Shown: piece by piece, positions 1 to 7,334 of the stretch
How the letters are laid out: each line of letters starts with the position of its first letter
Position numbering within the stretch: position 1 is the stretch's first letter
NCBI GenBank assembly: GCA_002352635.1
Contig: DEIT01000158.1
Coordinates: forward strand, 21,994-36,989
Length of the DNA stretch: 14,996 bases
Direction: 5' to 3'
Origin: Hyphomicrobiaceae bacterium UBA2767
GTDB lineage: Bacteria > Pseudomonadota > Alphaproteobacteria > Rhizobiales > Methyloligellaceae
Program-made: the position numbers and the translations under genes
The notes under the pieces: generated by a model
What the model was told of the DNA's origin: nothing
What the model saw: the letters and a program-made list of their open reading frames with translations, nothing else
The model's database searches: none

Positions 1-96
1 GGATATGGCGGACAGCGGAACCGCGTTTCCTTCGGAATGCCGCGCCAGATCGGCCATCGCCATGACCGCATATCGGCCTTTTGAACTCAGTTGCAT
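1..96 (-). CDS. iscR: Rrf2/IscR-family Fe-S regulator, N-terminal 32 codons (partial)
   Basis: Reading the minus strand from the ATG at 96-94 gives 32 open codons that run off the window edge. The peptide begins MQLSSKGRYAVMAMADLA and continues with a VPLSAIS segment. This is the start of the winged-helix DNA-binding domain of Rrf2/IscR proteins, which typically begin M(R/K)LTSKGRYAV..A..DLA, with 'PV.L..IS' opening the recognition-helix region. IscR proteins sense Fe-S cluster status and control suf/isc operons; the cluster-binding cysteines would lie outside this window. A weak ribosome-binding sequence (AGTAGGG) precedes the ATG. The gene is divergent from the hydrolase at 385, and a strong promoter plus an Irr-box-like dyad lie upstream. 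Family assignment is firm. Calling it iscR rather than another Rrf2 member (for example RirA) is an inference from the start motif and the usual location next to suf genes. Confidence 0.82.
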   Translation of the reverse strand, partial: MQLSSKGRYAVMAMADLARHSEGNAVPLSAIS

Positions 97-210
97 GACC
101 CTACTGAACGCGTACCGTCCACCCTGTCACTCTGACCCCTTGCATCGGCCCCCCATATTTGTGCTATGAAGCGCCGGCGCTGGCGGAAACCAGCGGCTCT
201 GAATCTGTAG

Positions 211-227
211 TTTTGAACAATTCTAAT
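211..227. promoter_or_regulatory. Probable Irr box (iron control element) overlapping the iscR start of transcription
   Basis: The 17-mer TTTTGAACAATTCTAAT is an imperfect dyad: TTTTGAA and TTCTAAT around a CAA centre. It closely resembles the rhizobial Irr/ICE operator as I recall it, TTTAGAA-N3-TTCTAAA, differing at one position in each half. A second TTCTAA follows directly at 227-232. The dyad sits about 4 to 20 bases downstream of the predicted iscR transcription start, which is a typical position for repression. Irr control of Fe-S assembly genes is known in Rhizobiales. Binding here is an inference from sequence similarity. Confidence 0.5.
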
Positions 228-237
228 TCTAATGTGG

Positions 238-266
238 TGTATAATAATCCTGAGTACTGGAGTCAA
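238..266 (-). promoter_or_regulatory. sigma70-type promoter driving iscR
   Basis: On the minus strand, TTGACT (266-261) and TATACA (243-238) are separated by exactly 17 bases. Each is close to the -35 and -10 consensus. Transcription would start near 231 and give an iscR leader of about 135 nt. No equally good promoter was found on the plus strand for the hydrolase: TTGAAC at 213-218 and TATAAT at 240-245 are 21 bases apart, which is too far. Confidence 0.6.
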
Positions 267-337
267 GTATTCTCCGGCAAAAAGGACAATCGGAACGCGA
301 TCAAAAGATTGTTCGCATCCGCATCACCTGATCCGGT

Positions 338-356
338 AACGGCGGTTACAGCCGTT
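338..356 (+). other. Small inverted repeat in the hydrolase leader
   Basis: AACGGC (338-343) and GCCGTT (351-356) form a perfect 6-bp inverted repeat around a 7-base loop, 28 bases before the hydrolase ATG. An alternative pairing, GTAAC/GTTAC (336-340 with 345-349), uses part of the same bases. It is not followed by a T run, so it is not a terminator. It could be an operator or an RNA hairpin; no function is known. Confidence 0.3.
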
Positions 357-384
357 TGGCCAAGCGTAAAGTCATCGGGGTTCC

Positions 385-1044
385 ATGCCAGAAGTCATCA
401 TTAGCGGACCAGCGGGACGAATTGAGGCCCGCTACCATCACGTGCCTGCATCCGACGCGCCCGTCGCCATCATCCTGCACCCTCACCCGCAGTTCGGCGG
501 GACCATGAACAATCAGATCGTCTATCAGCTCTATTACACCTTCGTACGGCGGAATTTCTCGGTTCTGAGGTTCAATTTCCGCGGCGTGGGACGCAGCCAG
601 GGTCTCTTCGACAATGGGCCAGGCGAATTGTCGGACGCGGCTACCGCACTCGACTGGATGCAGGGTTACAACCCTGATTCAAAATTCTGCTGGATCGCCG
701 GTGTATCATTCGGTTCGTGGATATCCATGCAGCTTCTAATGCGCCGCCCTGAAATCGAAGGATTCATCTCCGTCGCACCACCAGCCAATCTCTACGACTT
801 CAGCTTCCTTGCCCCCTGTCCGTCATCGGGCCTGATGATCAACGGCGCTGAGGACAGGGTGGTATCAACCGAAGCGGTTGCGGGCCTGGTTGAACGCCTT
901 AAGACGCAAAAGGGCGTTATCATCGATCACGAGGTGGTTCCAAAAGCCAACCATTTCTTCGAGAATGAAGTTGAGGAGCTCATGACTTATGTCGATGGCT
1001 ATCTCGACAAACGGTTATCCGGGCGCGAAGAATCTGCGGCCTAA
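385..1044 (+). CDS. Alpha/beta hydrolase, COG2945-like
   Basis: This 219-residue cytosolic protein has the serine-hydrolase fold signature. An HPHPQFGGTMNN segment at residues 32-43 lies in the oxyanion region. The nucleophile elbow GVSFGS carries Ser108, GAEDRVV carries the probable acid Asp157, and KANHFF carries the catalytic His190. Length and motifs match the small 'predicted alpha/beta hydrolase' group (COG2945), whose physiological substrate is unknown. There is no signal peptide. The ATG at 385 is preceded by a purine stretch (CGGGG) at suitable spacing, and the protein starts in register with family members. It is divergent from iscR, a pairing that recurs in rhizobial genomes next to suf genes as I remember them, so a stress or Fe-S-linked role is possible but unproven. 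A 19-base hairpin (338-356) lies just upstream of the start. Confidence 0.85.
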   Translation: MPEVIISGPAGRIEARYHHVPASDAPVAIILHPHPQFGGTMNNQIVYQLYYTFVRRNFSVLRFNFRGVGRSQGLFDNGPGELSDAATALDWMQGYNPDSKFCWIAGVSFGSWISMQLLMRRPEIEGFISVAPPANLYDFSFLAPCPSSGLMINGAEDRVVSTEAVAGLVERLKTQKGVIIDHEVVPKANHFFENEVEELMTYVDGYLDKRLSGREESAA

Positions 1045-1060
1045 GAACCACCAAACGCAT

Positions 1061-1116
1061 CGAACTCTGGTTGGGCCCCAACAGTTCGGACTCATCAGCA
1101 GCATTTGACCAGAGTT
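1061..1116 (+). other. Overlapping alternative hairpins after the hydrolase gene
   Basis: Hairpin A pairs CGAACT (1061-1066) with AGTTCG (1083-1088) and continues inside with GTTGG/CCAAC. Hairpin B pairs AACTCTGG (1063-1070) with CCAGAGTT (1109-1116), a perfect 8-bp match. The two share their 5' arm and cannot form together. Neither is followed by a T run. It could be the processed 3' end of the hydrolase message or a switch-like leader for tyrS. The pairings are read directly; any function is inference. Confidence 0.35.
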
Positions 1117-1220
1117 AGGCCATCCTGCACGCCGAGATTTCTCAACGCTATCCCGTACAAGAGCACCCAAACCAGCTCCATGGAGACACCGTTGATGAAG
1201 CCGATGGTGCGCAATGTCTT
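1095..1220 (-). pseudogene. anmK: Probable decayed fragment of anmK (anhydro-N-acetylmuramic acid kinase)
   Basis: A minus-strand frame here reads KTLRTIGFINGVSMELVWVLL (split KTLRTIGFIN and GVSMELVWVLL). This resembles the N-terminal signature of AnmK, which in intact family members reads approximately xxIGLMSGTSMDGxDVALI. The shared elements are IG, a hydrophobic pair, SG/NG, SM and the acidic residue after it. The fragment has only about 40 codons before a stop, against about 370 residues for a real AnmK, and the conserved phosphate-binding residues are substituted. In many rhizobia anmK lies divergently upstream of tyrS as I recall, which is exactly this position and strand. I read it as the relic of a deleted gene. 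Chance similarity over about 20 residues cannot be excluded. Confidence 0.4.
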
Positions 1221-1333
1221 GCCCACAACCCTTCTCGCGGCTATCTCTGCAATTGGGCGCCAAATCTGACACATGGCCCAAAGACTGGAAGCACCAATTC
1301 GATGCATTTCAAACCTGCCACGGGCTGCCGGCC

Positions 1334-2587
1334 ATGACTGCATACAAATCAGATTTTCTCAAAACCCTCGCTGAACGCGGCTACATCCATCAATGCACCG
1401 ATGAGGCAGCGCTGGACGATGCTGCCGCGAAGGGCCCCCTGTGCGCCTATATCGGCTTTGACTGCACCGCACCGAGCCTGCATGTGGGAAGCCTGCTTGG
1501 CATCATGATGCTGCGCAAGCTCCAGCAGACGGGCCACAAGCCCATCGTGCTGATGGGCGGGGGCACGACCAGGGTCGGCGACCCTTCAGGCAAGGACGAA
1601 TCTCGGCAGGTGCTGACCGACGATGACATTGCCGCTAACATGGACGGCATCCGTGATGTGTTCAGCAAGTTTCTGACTTTCGGCGATGGTCCGACCGACG
1701 CGCTGATGGTCAATAACGCGGACTGGCTGGATGAGCTCAACTATATTGACTTCCTTCGCGATTACGGGCGCCATTTTACGATCAATCGGATGTTGAGCTT
1801 TGATTCGGTCAAGCTTCGGCTCGAGCGCGAACAACCTCTTACGTTCCTCGAATTCAACTATATGATCCTGCAGGCTTACGATTTCCTCGAACTTCACAGA
1901 CGCCATGAATGCAGGCTGCAGATGGGCGGTTCTGACCAGTGGGGCAATATCATCAACGGGATTGAGCTCGCCCGGCGCGTCGATGGAGCCGAGCTCTACG
2001 GACTGACCACCGCACTGCTCGCCACCTCCTCGGGTGCGAAGATGGGCAAGACGGCCGCTGGGGCGGTTTGGCTCAACACGGACATGCTCTCGCCATACGA
2101 CTATTGGCAATACTGGCGAAATACCGAGGATGGCGATGTTGGGCGCTTCCTCAGACTGTTCACAGAACTGCCACTTGATGAAATCTCGAAGCTCGAAGCG
2201 CTGGAAGGCGCAGAGTTGAATGACGCAAAAAAGACACTGGCATCAGCAGCGACCCGGCTTGCACATGGTGAGAAGGCTGCGCAGGAGGCCGCTGAAACCG
2301 CGCGTCAAACGTTCGAGCAGGGTGCCCATGCGACCGGATTGCCGACCGTCAACATTGAGCAGCACAGGCTGAATGAAGGTATCGGCATCTTGACCCTCAT
2401 TGTTGAGGCAGGTCTTGCAGCATCCAATGGCGAAGCGCGTCGCGCCATATCCAACAATGCCATCGCAATTAACGATGCGCGTGTTTCCGATCCGAGACAT
2501 GAAATCGGTGAGTCCGACATCACCAAGGATGGCGCCATCAAGGTGTCATTCGGCAAGAAGCGGCACGTTCTCATCCGTCCAGCGTAA
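1334..2587 (+). CDS. tyrS: Tyrosyl-tRNA synthetase
   Basis: This enzyme charges tRNA-Tyr with tyrosine using ATP in the cytosol. The 417-residue product matches the usual bacterial length. The class I Rossmann catalytic domain begins near residue 35. The HIGH-type motif is HVGS (residues 50-53, in FDCTAPSLHVGS). The tyrosine-binding YMILQAYDF segment contains Tyr176, Gln180 and Asp183. The KMSKS loop is KMGKT (236-240). An S4 RNA-binding domain occupies about residues 350-415. I chose the ATG at 1334 over the upstream in-frame start at 1214 because MTAYKSDFLKTLAERGYIHQ is where the family begins and the 40 preceding codons look non-conserved. No good Shine-Dalgarno sequence precedes it, so translation initiation may depend on the leader. 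The gene is convergent with the AsmA-like gene, from which it is separated by 36 bases containing a hairpin. Confidence 0.96.
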   Translation: MTAYKSDFLKTLAERGYIHQCTDEAALDDAAAKGPLCAYIGFDCTAPSLHVGSLLGIMMLRKLQQTGHKPIVLMGGGTTRVGDPSGKDESRQVLTDDDIAANMDGIRDVFSKFLTFGDGPTDALMVNNADWLDELNYIDFLRDYGRHFTINRMLSFDSVKLRLEREQPLTFLEFNYMILQAYDFLELHRRHECRLQMGGSDQWGNIINGIELARRVDGAELYGLTTALLATSSGAKMGKTAAGAVWLNTDMLSPYDYWQYWRNTEDGDVGRFLRLFTELPLDEISKLEALEGAELNDAKKTLASAATRLAHGEKAAQEAAETARQTFEQGAHATGLPTVNIEQHRLNEGIGILTLIVEAGLAASNGEARRAISNNAIAINDARVSDPRHEIGESDITKDGAIKVSFGKKRHVLIRPA

Positions 2588-2602
2588 GCCTGCCTCAGGC
2601 TT
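2586..2602. terminator. Hairpin at the tyrS / AsmA-like convergent junction
   Basis: AAGCCTG (2586-2592) and CAGGCTT (2596-2602) form a perfect 7-bp stem with a 3-base loop, starting inside the tyrS stop codon. It is followed on the plus strand only by CTCCTGCC, and it lacks a T run on either strand, so it is a weak candidate for a bidirectional terminator. Its place between two converging genes is the main support. Confidence 0.4.
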
Positions 2603-2623
2603 CTCCTGCCAGTGCACCCCCTG

Positions 2624-5600
2624 TCAATTTGATGAACCGAAGCGGTCTATGTCAAAGGGACTAATCGAAGGCTGGTGTGTGCTGGCGGACGGCGGTGGAA
2701 GATTCGTCGTACCTTTTCCGGAGAACTCGAAGATTTGGCGGAAAATTCCAGGTGCCACCATCGACATCGGATTGACCCGTACGCGCGGATCGGCTGCGGG
2801 ACCCTTTACGGCATAGGTGATGCCCAAAACACCCTCGCCCCGCCGTCCGACAAGCAGGTTTCCGACGATGGGAATTGAACCGAACGCTGAGTTAAGCCCA
2901 TAGAGCGGGATATAGGTCCCACCGAGATCCACAACTTTGGATTTGAAGTCCACAGTACCGCGCAGAGTCGCACCGAGCTGCGGACCATTTATGTATGAGT
3001 CGTGTAGAACGAACTGCCCGCTGCCCACTGAAAATGGCACCTCGAGCTGGTCGAACGGGATGCGATTGCGCCGGGCAACCCTTCCACCCCTCCTTTGAGG
3101 AGTAAATGTAACCGCCGGATCGTCACTGGCGTTTGAAATCACTTCCGATACCACCCTGTCACCGAGGATGGAAAAATCCTTAGCCCACAAGGTACCGCTC
3201 TTCTCGGCCAACCCCTGCACATCAAGTGCTACTTTGAGGGACGCCTGTCCGCCCTCCATTCGTGGGTAAAAACCGATCAGGCGGAATGCGGCGCCAGCGT
3301 CTTCGCTCTCGGCCAGAATAACCCGGTCGTTCCGCCCGCCATCCGTCAATTGGACCGCGATTGCCGACTTACCGTTCAGTCGTCCACGCGTTTCGAGTTT
3401 TACCAAACGTCCGTTACGTTTCGCCATATCGATAGTTACATCTTTGGCATTTGTGTCGAAAAAACCGATGATCGTGCTGATCCGGGCCTTGAGGTCGAGA
3501 CCATATGTACTCACCTGGTTGGTTGTGGGGTCCTCCGACAATTGGCCGGAGCTGAACAGCGAGCGAAAGAACTGACGCCCGTCATATGCTGGACCGTTCG
3601 CCTGAACCTGCCAGACATTCTCTTCGGTCAGCTTCCCTTTCACTTCCAGATGAGTAATGACGTTGAATGAAAAATCAGGAAAAAAGAATGCATTCGGTTT
3701 CTCATCGGCGCCCAGAGATATCCAGCCGTCGATGGCAACATCGTCCCCGACAACCCGGAAATTCTGGAGTTCTGTATTTCCTTCAACGCCTTTGCCCAAA
3801 TCGAAACTCAGAGCCGCGGACTTCCCGCGCGGCTTGCTCCACCCCACGTTGGCAAGGATCAGTTCGGCATTGGCGAGGTCCGCTTGTACATTGACCTTCT
3901 TCGGTTTCCCCGGAACGGAGGGAGCCTGCTCAATTGATACAACAATTGGCACAGGCCCGCGTAGCATGTGATTGATATCTAGACCAAATTTCGCACGCCC
4001 CTGTTCGTCAAGCACGGCACTAAGGCGCAACTCCGGTTGCTTTTCAGGTGGCGCATCGAATATCCGCTGCCAGGTCAGAACCGCGGGAACGCCATTCACC
4101 AATACATCGCCCCTTGCCTCTATCGCCTTTTCAGACACGCTGAAACTGATCGTCCCCTTGTCCACCCTCTTGCCACCGAATGCCTTTTCGGCAACCCCGT
4201 CCTTAATGGCTGCCTTCCCCTGGAGGGTGATATGTTCGAATTCCAGATCCTTGATCAGCGGCATTTGCAACTTGAAACTGCCCAGAGCCTTCCCGCTGAT
4301 GTCGTCCGGCTTCAAGCCGGCTTCACGGATGTAGCCCAGTGGTTCGTGATCCAGAAGTTCGAGGACCGCCTGTGTCGGCCCATTGGTTTTAAATTCAATC
4401 TGGCCAGTCTGAGGATCAGGCCGCAAATCCGCTATCGTAAAGCGTCCCGCACCAAGCGAGACCTTTCGCCCTGTCGGCAAAATGACCCATCCGTCAGGAA
4501 CATCCATGGCCATTCGCCTGCCCCTGATCCGCAGCGTTGCATCGCTCGTTTGGACAGGCGGCATGCCGGGGATGTAGTGAATCTCAAGTCCGGTCGCTGC
4601 AAGGTCGAGCAAAACCGCCGACTCCAGAATGTCACCACCCTGCTCGATCTTGGCCAGCTCTCCGGCGTTCAAGTCAACTTCAAACGATCCGCCTGAGATA
4701 TGACCCGCCGTAACCCGCTCGCCAACCCATTCCCTTGCACCACCGGCGAGGAATTTCGGCCAAATCTGCTTGAGGGAAACCAGCGGCATCGCACCAATAT
4801 TTCCCGCTAGTTTGATCTCCGGCGAACCTGGTGCATCAAGCACGGTACCAGCGAATTCAATTGAACCGTCTTCGAGCTGAAGAACGAATTTCTGGAGTGT
4901 GGTGCGTCCGGCTCTCTCATCATAGGTTCCACTGGCACGCCATTGTTTCACATTTGCCAGGCCGACTCCGAATTCACTCGCCGCAAGAACAGCGTCGTCA
5001 GCCTTCAAATCGAAAGCCCAGACGGGCGTTCCACTTGCGTCCGAAACCATCTTGATGATGCCGGAAACAGTTGCGTGACTGCGGCCCCATGAAAGCTTTG
5101 AGGGGAATATCTCTATGCGATTTTTTTTAGCCTCATAACGCACCCGCAGTTGTCCTTCGTCGATCGACATCGGACGCTTGCGGTCCCACGGCATGACGAT
5201 GTGACCTGCGGCAACGTTGAGTTTGGCCTCTGCGCTCAGCAATTCACCCGATGAGGAAAGGTCGACACTGGTTTCCGCAGAAATTGGAAGATCGAGCGCC
5301 TGAAGCACCGCAAGACCCGGAAAATTGGCTGCAATGCCTGATGGGACCAGGTCCTCGATCAGGGCCGTGAAGGTCAGGCGCTGTTTCTTGGATGACTGTT
5401 CGGTGCGAAAATTGAACTTCCAAGGCCCATTCGCGGAGGAAATCGCGCCTTGTCCGAGTATGATGCTTTGCTTCTTGCCGTGATCAAGATCAATGGAAAA
5501 ATCGGGCACCTGCCAAAAGCTCTGCGCTCCGAGGCGATCGAAGATCACGGTGGCGTCGCGCACCCCGAAACGCGTGAGAAACGAGCTCGTCGTATTGCGT

Positions 5601-6322
5601 TTGCGCGCCTGGTCGAATGCCGCGGTGACAGTGCGGGTAACATTGATATCCTTGGAAGTACCGATAATGGCCATACCGGGCTGAACGGCTTCCCGACCTC
5701 CGGCAGCGTCCACACGGGGGCCCTTTGACGACCCAGGCTCACCTGCGCCAACAGGCGAGTTCTGAGCTTCATTTCCCTCAGGCGCTCCCGAGAAAGTGAG
5801 CGACAATCCGCCCTCATCGGTATGAAACAGCAGCAGCCGGGGCCCGATGAAATCAACACTGCCCGGAGCGATACGACCGGACAAAAGCGCCCGACCACTC
5901 AATCCAATGGCGGCAAGCGGCGCTTGAGCAACAACCGCCCCCTGATTGTCAATAAGACGTATGTTGCGAAGCCGGAAATTGACGCCAGGTCCGGTCTTGT
6001 CTCGCTGAATGATTGCGTCGTCGATCTTGACCTCGAGATCGACGATCTCTCGGTTGATCGCTTCTTCCATCACCGGAACAAGAGACGAAAGCGACATCGG
6101 TCCCTGATTGAGCCGACCATACGCCAGCGCGAGCACCACGGAGCCAACGACAAACAGGCCGGCGAAGATTTCGAGCGTCAGGACAAGTGAACGCCGGGAG
6201 AGATGCCCGAGACCTATCTGTATCGGTTCGGGAATCTGGCGGACGAGCGCGCGCCCTCTCCGGGTTTGAAGCTCAACGAGAGCTCTTCCCTTCTTGGTCA
6301 GTTTGATAAGATCACGCGCCAT
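2624..6322 (-). CDS. AsmA-like / DUF3971 (YhdP-type) inner-membrane-anchored protein
   Basis: A 1232-residue protein. The first 44 residues are basic, followed by one membrane segment at about residues 45-68 (VLTLEIFAGLFVVGSVVLAL). The rest is a very long periplasmic region rich in beta-strand-type sequence, with no cysteine cluster or enzyme motif. The N-terminal part after the membrane segment, with 'LRNIRLIDNQGAVVAQAP' and 'SGRIAPGSVDFIGPRL', is typical of AsmA-superfamily proteins. The middle resembles DUF3971. The C-terminal part (about 940-1200), including 'GQFVLHDSYINGPQLGATL', 'GTYIPLYGLN' and 'LLVGRRGEGVLGITYAVKGP', is typical of the AsmA-like C-terminal domain. Relatives such as E. 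coli YhdP form periplasm-spanning bridges for phospholipid movement to the outer membrane; that role is inferred here. It is transcribed alone, divergent from bcp. A hairpin (6354-6368) lies about 32 bases before its start. The ribosome-binding site is weak. Confidence 0.85.
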   Translation of the reverse strand: MARDLIKLTKKGRALVELQTRRGRALVRQIPEPIQIGLGHLSRRSLVLTLEIFAGLFVVGSVVLALAYGRLNQGPMSLSSLVPVMEEAINREIVDLEVKIDDAIIQRDKTGPGVNFRLRNIRLIDNQGAVVAQAPLAAIGLSGRALLSGRIAPGSVDFIGPRLLLFHTDEGGLSLTFSGAPEGNEAQNSPVGAGEPGSSKGPRVDAAGGREAVQPGMAIIGTSKDINVTRTVTAAFDQARKRNTTSSFLTRFGVRDATVIFDRLGAQSFWQVPDFSIDLDHGKKQSIILGQGAISSANGPWKFNFRTEQSSKKQRLTFTALIEDLVPSGIAANFPGLAVLQALDLPISAETSVDLSSSGELLSAEAKLNVAAGHIVMPWDRKRPMSIDEGQLRVRYEAKKNRIEIFPSKLSWGRSHATVSGIIKMVSDASGTPVWAFDLKADDAVLAASEFGVGLANVKQWRASGTYDERAGRTTLQKFVLQLEDGSIEFAGTVLDAPGSPEIKLAGNIGAMPLVSLKQIWPKFLAGGAREWVGERVTAGHISGGSFEVDLNAGELAKIEQGGDILESAVLLDLAATGLEIHYIPGMPPVQTSDATLRIRGRRMAMDVPDGWVILPTGRKVSLGAGRFTIADLRPDPQTGQIEFKTNGPTQAVLELLDHEPLGYIREAGLKPDDISGKALGSFKLQMPLIKDLEFEHITLQGKAAIKDGVAEKAFGGKRVDKGTISFSVSEKAIEARGDVLVNGVPAVLTWQRIFDAPPEKQPELRLSAVLDEQGRAKFGLDINHMLRGPVPIVVSIEQAPSVPGKPKKVNVQADLANAELILANVGWSKPRGKSAALSFDLGKGVEGNTELQNFRVVGDDVAIDGWISLGADEKPNAFFFPDFSFNVITHLEVKGKLTEENVWQVQANGPAYDGRQFFRSLFSSGQLSEDPTTNQVSTYGLDLKARISTIIGFFDTNAKDVTIDMAKRNGRLVKLETRGRLNGKSAIAVQLTDGGRNDRVILAESEDAGAAFRLIGFYPRMEGGQASLKVALDVQGLAEKSGTLWAKDFSILGDRVVSEVISNASDDPAVTFTPQRRGGRVARRNRIPFDQLEVPFSVGSGQFVLHDSYINGPQLGATLRGTVDFKSKVVDLGGTYIPLYGLNSAFGSIPIVGNLLVGRRGEGVLGITYAVKGPAADPRVRVNPMSMVAPGIFRQIFEFSGKGTTNLPPPSASTHQPSISPFDIDRFGSSN

Positions 6323-6353
6323 ATTCCGTTAGATCCGGGAACGTCAGGTTGAT

Positions 6354-6368
6354 CACGGCGCGGCCGTG
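6354..6368. other. Inverted repeat upstream of the AsmA-like gene
   Basis: CACGGC (6354-6359) and GCCGTG (6363-6368) form a perfect 6-bp inverted repeat with a 3-base GCG centre, 32 bases before the AsmA-like ATG. It could be an operator dyad or a leader hairpin. No known regulator motif was recognised. Confidence 0.3.
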
Positions 6369-6494
6369 CCACTGCCCCCACCATGACCGCAAAGCCCTTT
6401 ATTTCGTGCAGACAGAATTGCGCCGTCCAGACTGCGAGGGAGCGTCTCGCTTGCCGCTCCAATTCACACGTTCCGGTGCCACACGAAATTGAAC

Positions 6495-6523
6495 TTTACG
6501 ACCCGTCCCCGCACTCCTATTAA
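6495..6523 (+). promoter_or_regulatory. Candidate promoter of bcp
   Basis: TTTACG (6495-6500) and TATTAA (6518-6523) are separated by 17 bases and each matches the sigma70 consensus at four of six positions. They lie in an AT-rich patch between the divergent AsmA-like and bcp genes. The predicted transcript start near 6530 would give bcp a leader of about 78 nt. This is only a pattern match. Confidence 0.35.
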
Positions 6524-6607
6524 ATCAAAAAATATCAACGGCAATGGCAGGTCAGAAGCACTCTCCCGCCTAACGCCAAATATCGACCAAAGGAAGGCGA
6601 ATTTCGC

Positions 6608-7081
6608 ATGCTTGATGAAGGAGATACAGCCCCCGATTTCGAATTGGAGAACGACGGCGGAAATACAGTGCGCCTGAGTGATCTGAAAGGCAGCCCGGTG
6701 ATTGTCTATTTCTATCCAAAAGATGACACCAGCGGGTGCACGAAAGAAGCGATCGCATTTACCGAGCTGGGGCCAGAATTTGCCAAGCTAGGTGCGCAAA
6801 TTATCGGTATTTCGCCCGATTCGGTCGAAAGCCATCAGAAATTCAAGGCCAAATACAAGCTGGGCGTGCAGCTTGCCGCTGATATTGAGAAAGCGGCAGC
6901 ACAGGCCTATGGGGTCTGGGTCAGCAAGAGCATGTATGGCCGCAAGTATATGGGCGTGGAGCGTTCAACCTTCCTGGTGGGTGCGGATGGAAAGCTGGTC
7001 AAGGTATGGCGAAAGGTCAAAGTTCCAGGTCATGCAGAGAATGTTCTGAAAGAAATACAAGAGCTTGTTACCGCATCATAA
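6608..7081 (+). CDS. bcp: Thioredoxin-dependent peroxiredoxin, Bcp/PrxQ type, one-cysteine form
   Basis: This 157-residue cytosolic thiol peroxidase reduces hydrogen peroxide and organic hydroperoxides. The thioredoxin-like fold shows the peroxidatic motif PKDDTSGC, with Pro37, Thr41 and Cys44 (the usual family text is PKDDTPGC). Arg119 in 'ERSTFLV' is the expected active-site arginine. The resolving cysteine found five residues later in many Bcp proteins (GCTKEAC) is missing: here it is GCTKEAI, and Cys44 is the only cysteine in the protein. It should therefore work as a one-cysteine enzyme that is regenerated by an external thiol. A good Shine-Dalgarno sequence, AGGAAGG (6591-6597), lies ten bases before the ATG and fixes the start. 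The gene is divergent from the AsmA-like gene and is followed, after 253 bases, by the bactofilin in the same direction. Confidence 0.93.
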   Translation: MLDEGDTAPDFELENDGGNTVRLSDLKGSPVIVYFYPKDDTSGCTKEAIAFTELGPEFAKLGAQIIGISPDSVESHQKFKAKYKLGVQLAADIEKAAAQAYGVWVSKSMYGRKYMGVERSTFLVGADGKLVKVWRKVKVPGHAENVLKEIQELVTAS

Positions 7082-7334
7082 CCAAGGACATTAGGTCCTG
7101 AGCGCGAGGCGATCATTTCCCAGAAACCCCATGACAATGGGTGATCAACTGGCTATTCTCACGTTGAGCGGCCAGGGGCCGGTTGGGGATCATATACCAG
7201 GCGCCGGAAGTATTGGTATTTGCGTTACAGCAGGTGCGGGCCAATCGGTCTGAGCGTTATGCGTGCGCAAGTGTACAGAACCGGCTTTGCGAGAGGCAAA
7301 AGAGCCCTATGCCGCTGGTTGGAGGACGAGATTG

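Noticed and set aside
213..245. Plus-strand promoter TTGAAC...TATAAT for the hydrolase
   Set aside because: The spacing is 21 bases, outside the workable range. The same DNA is better explained by the minus-strand iscR promoter and the dyad.
159..404. Plus-strand open frame of 81 codons ending in the hydrolase start
   Set aside because: It covers the iscR promoter and Irr-like box, overlaps the hydrolase start, has no ribosome-binding sequence and resembles no family.
1214..1333. Upstream in-frame extension of tyrS
   Set aside because: The extra 40 residues are not TyrRS-like, and the family start matches the ATG at 1334. The segment overlaps the anmK-like relic on the other strand.
4037..4696. 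Long plus-strand open frame (219 codons) inside the AsmA-like gene
   Set aside because: It is antisense to a clearly conserved long gene; its translation is Arg/His/Cys-rich in the way typical of shadow frames.
7086..7146. Terminator after bcp (AGGAC/GTCCT and CCCAT/ATGGG stems)
   Set aside because: The stems are only five base pairs and have no T run, so they are too weak to call.
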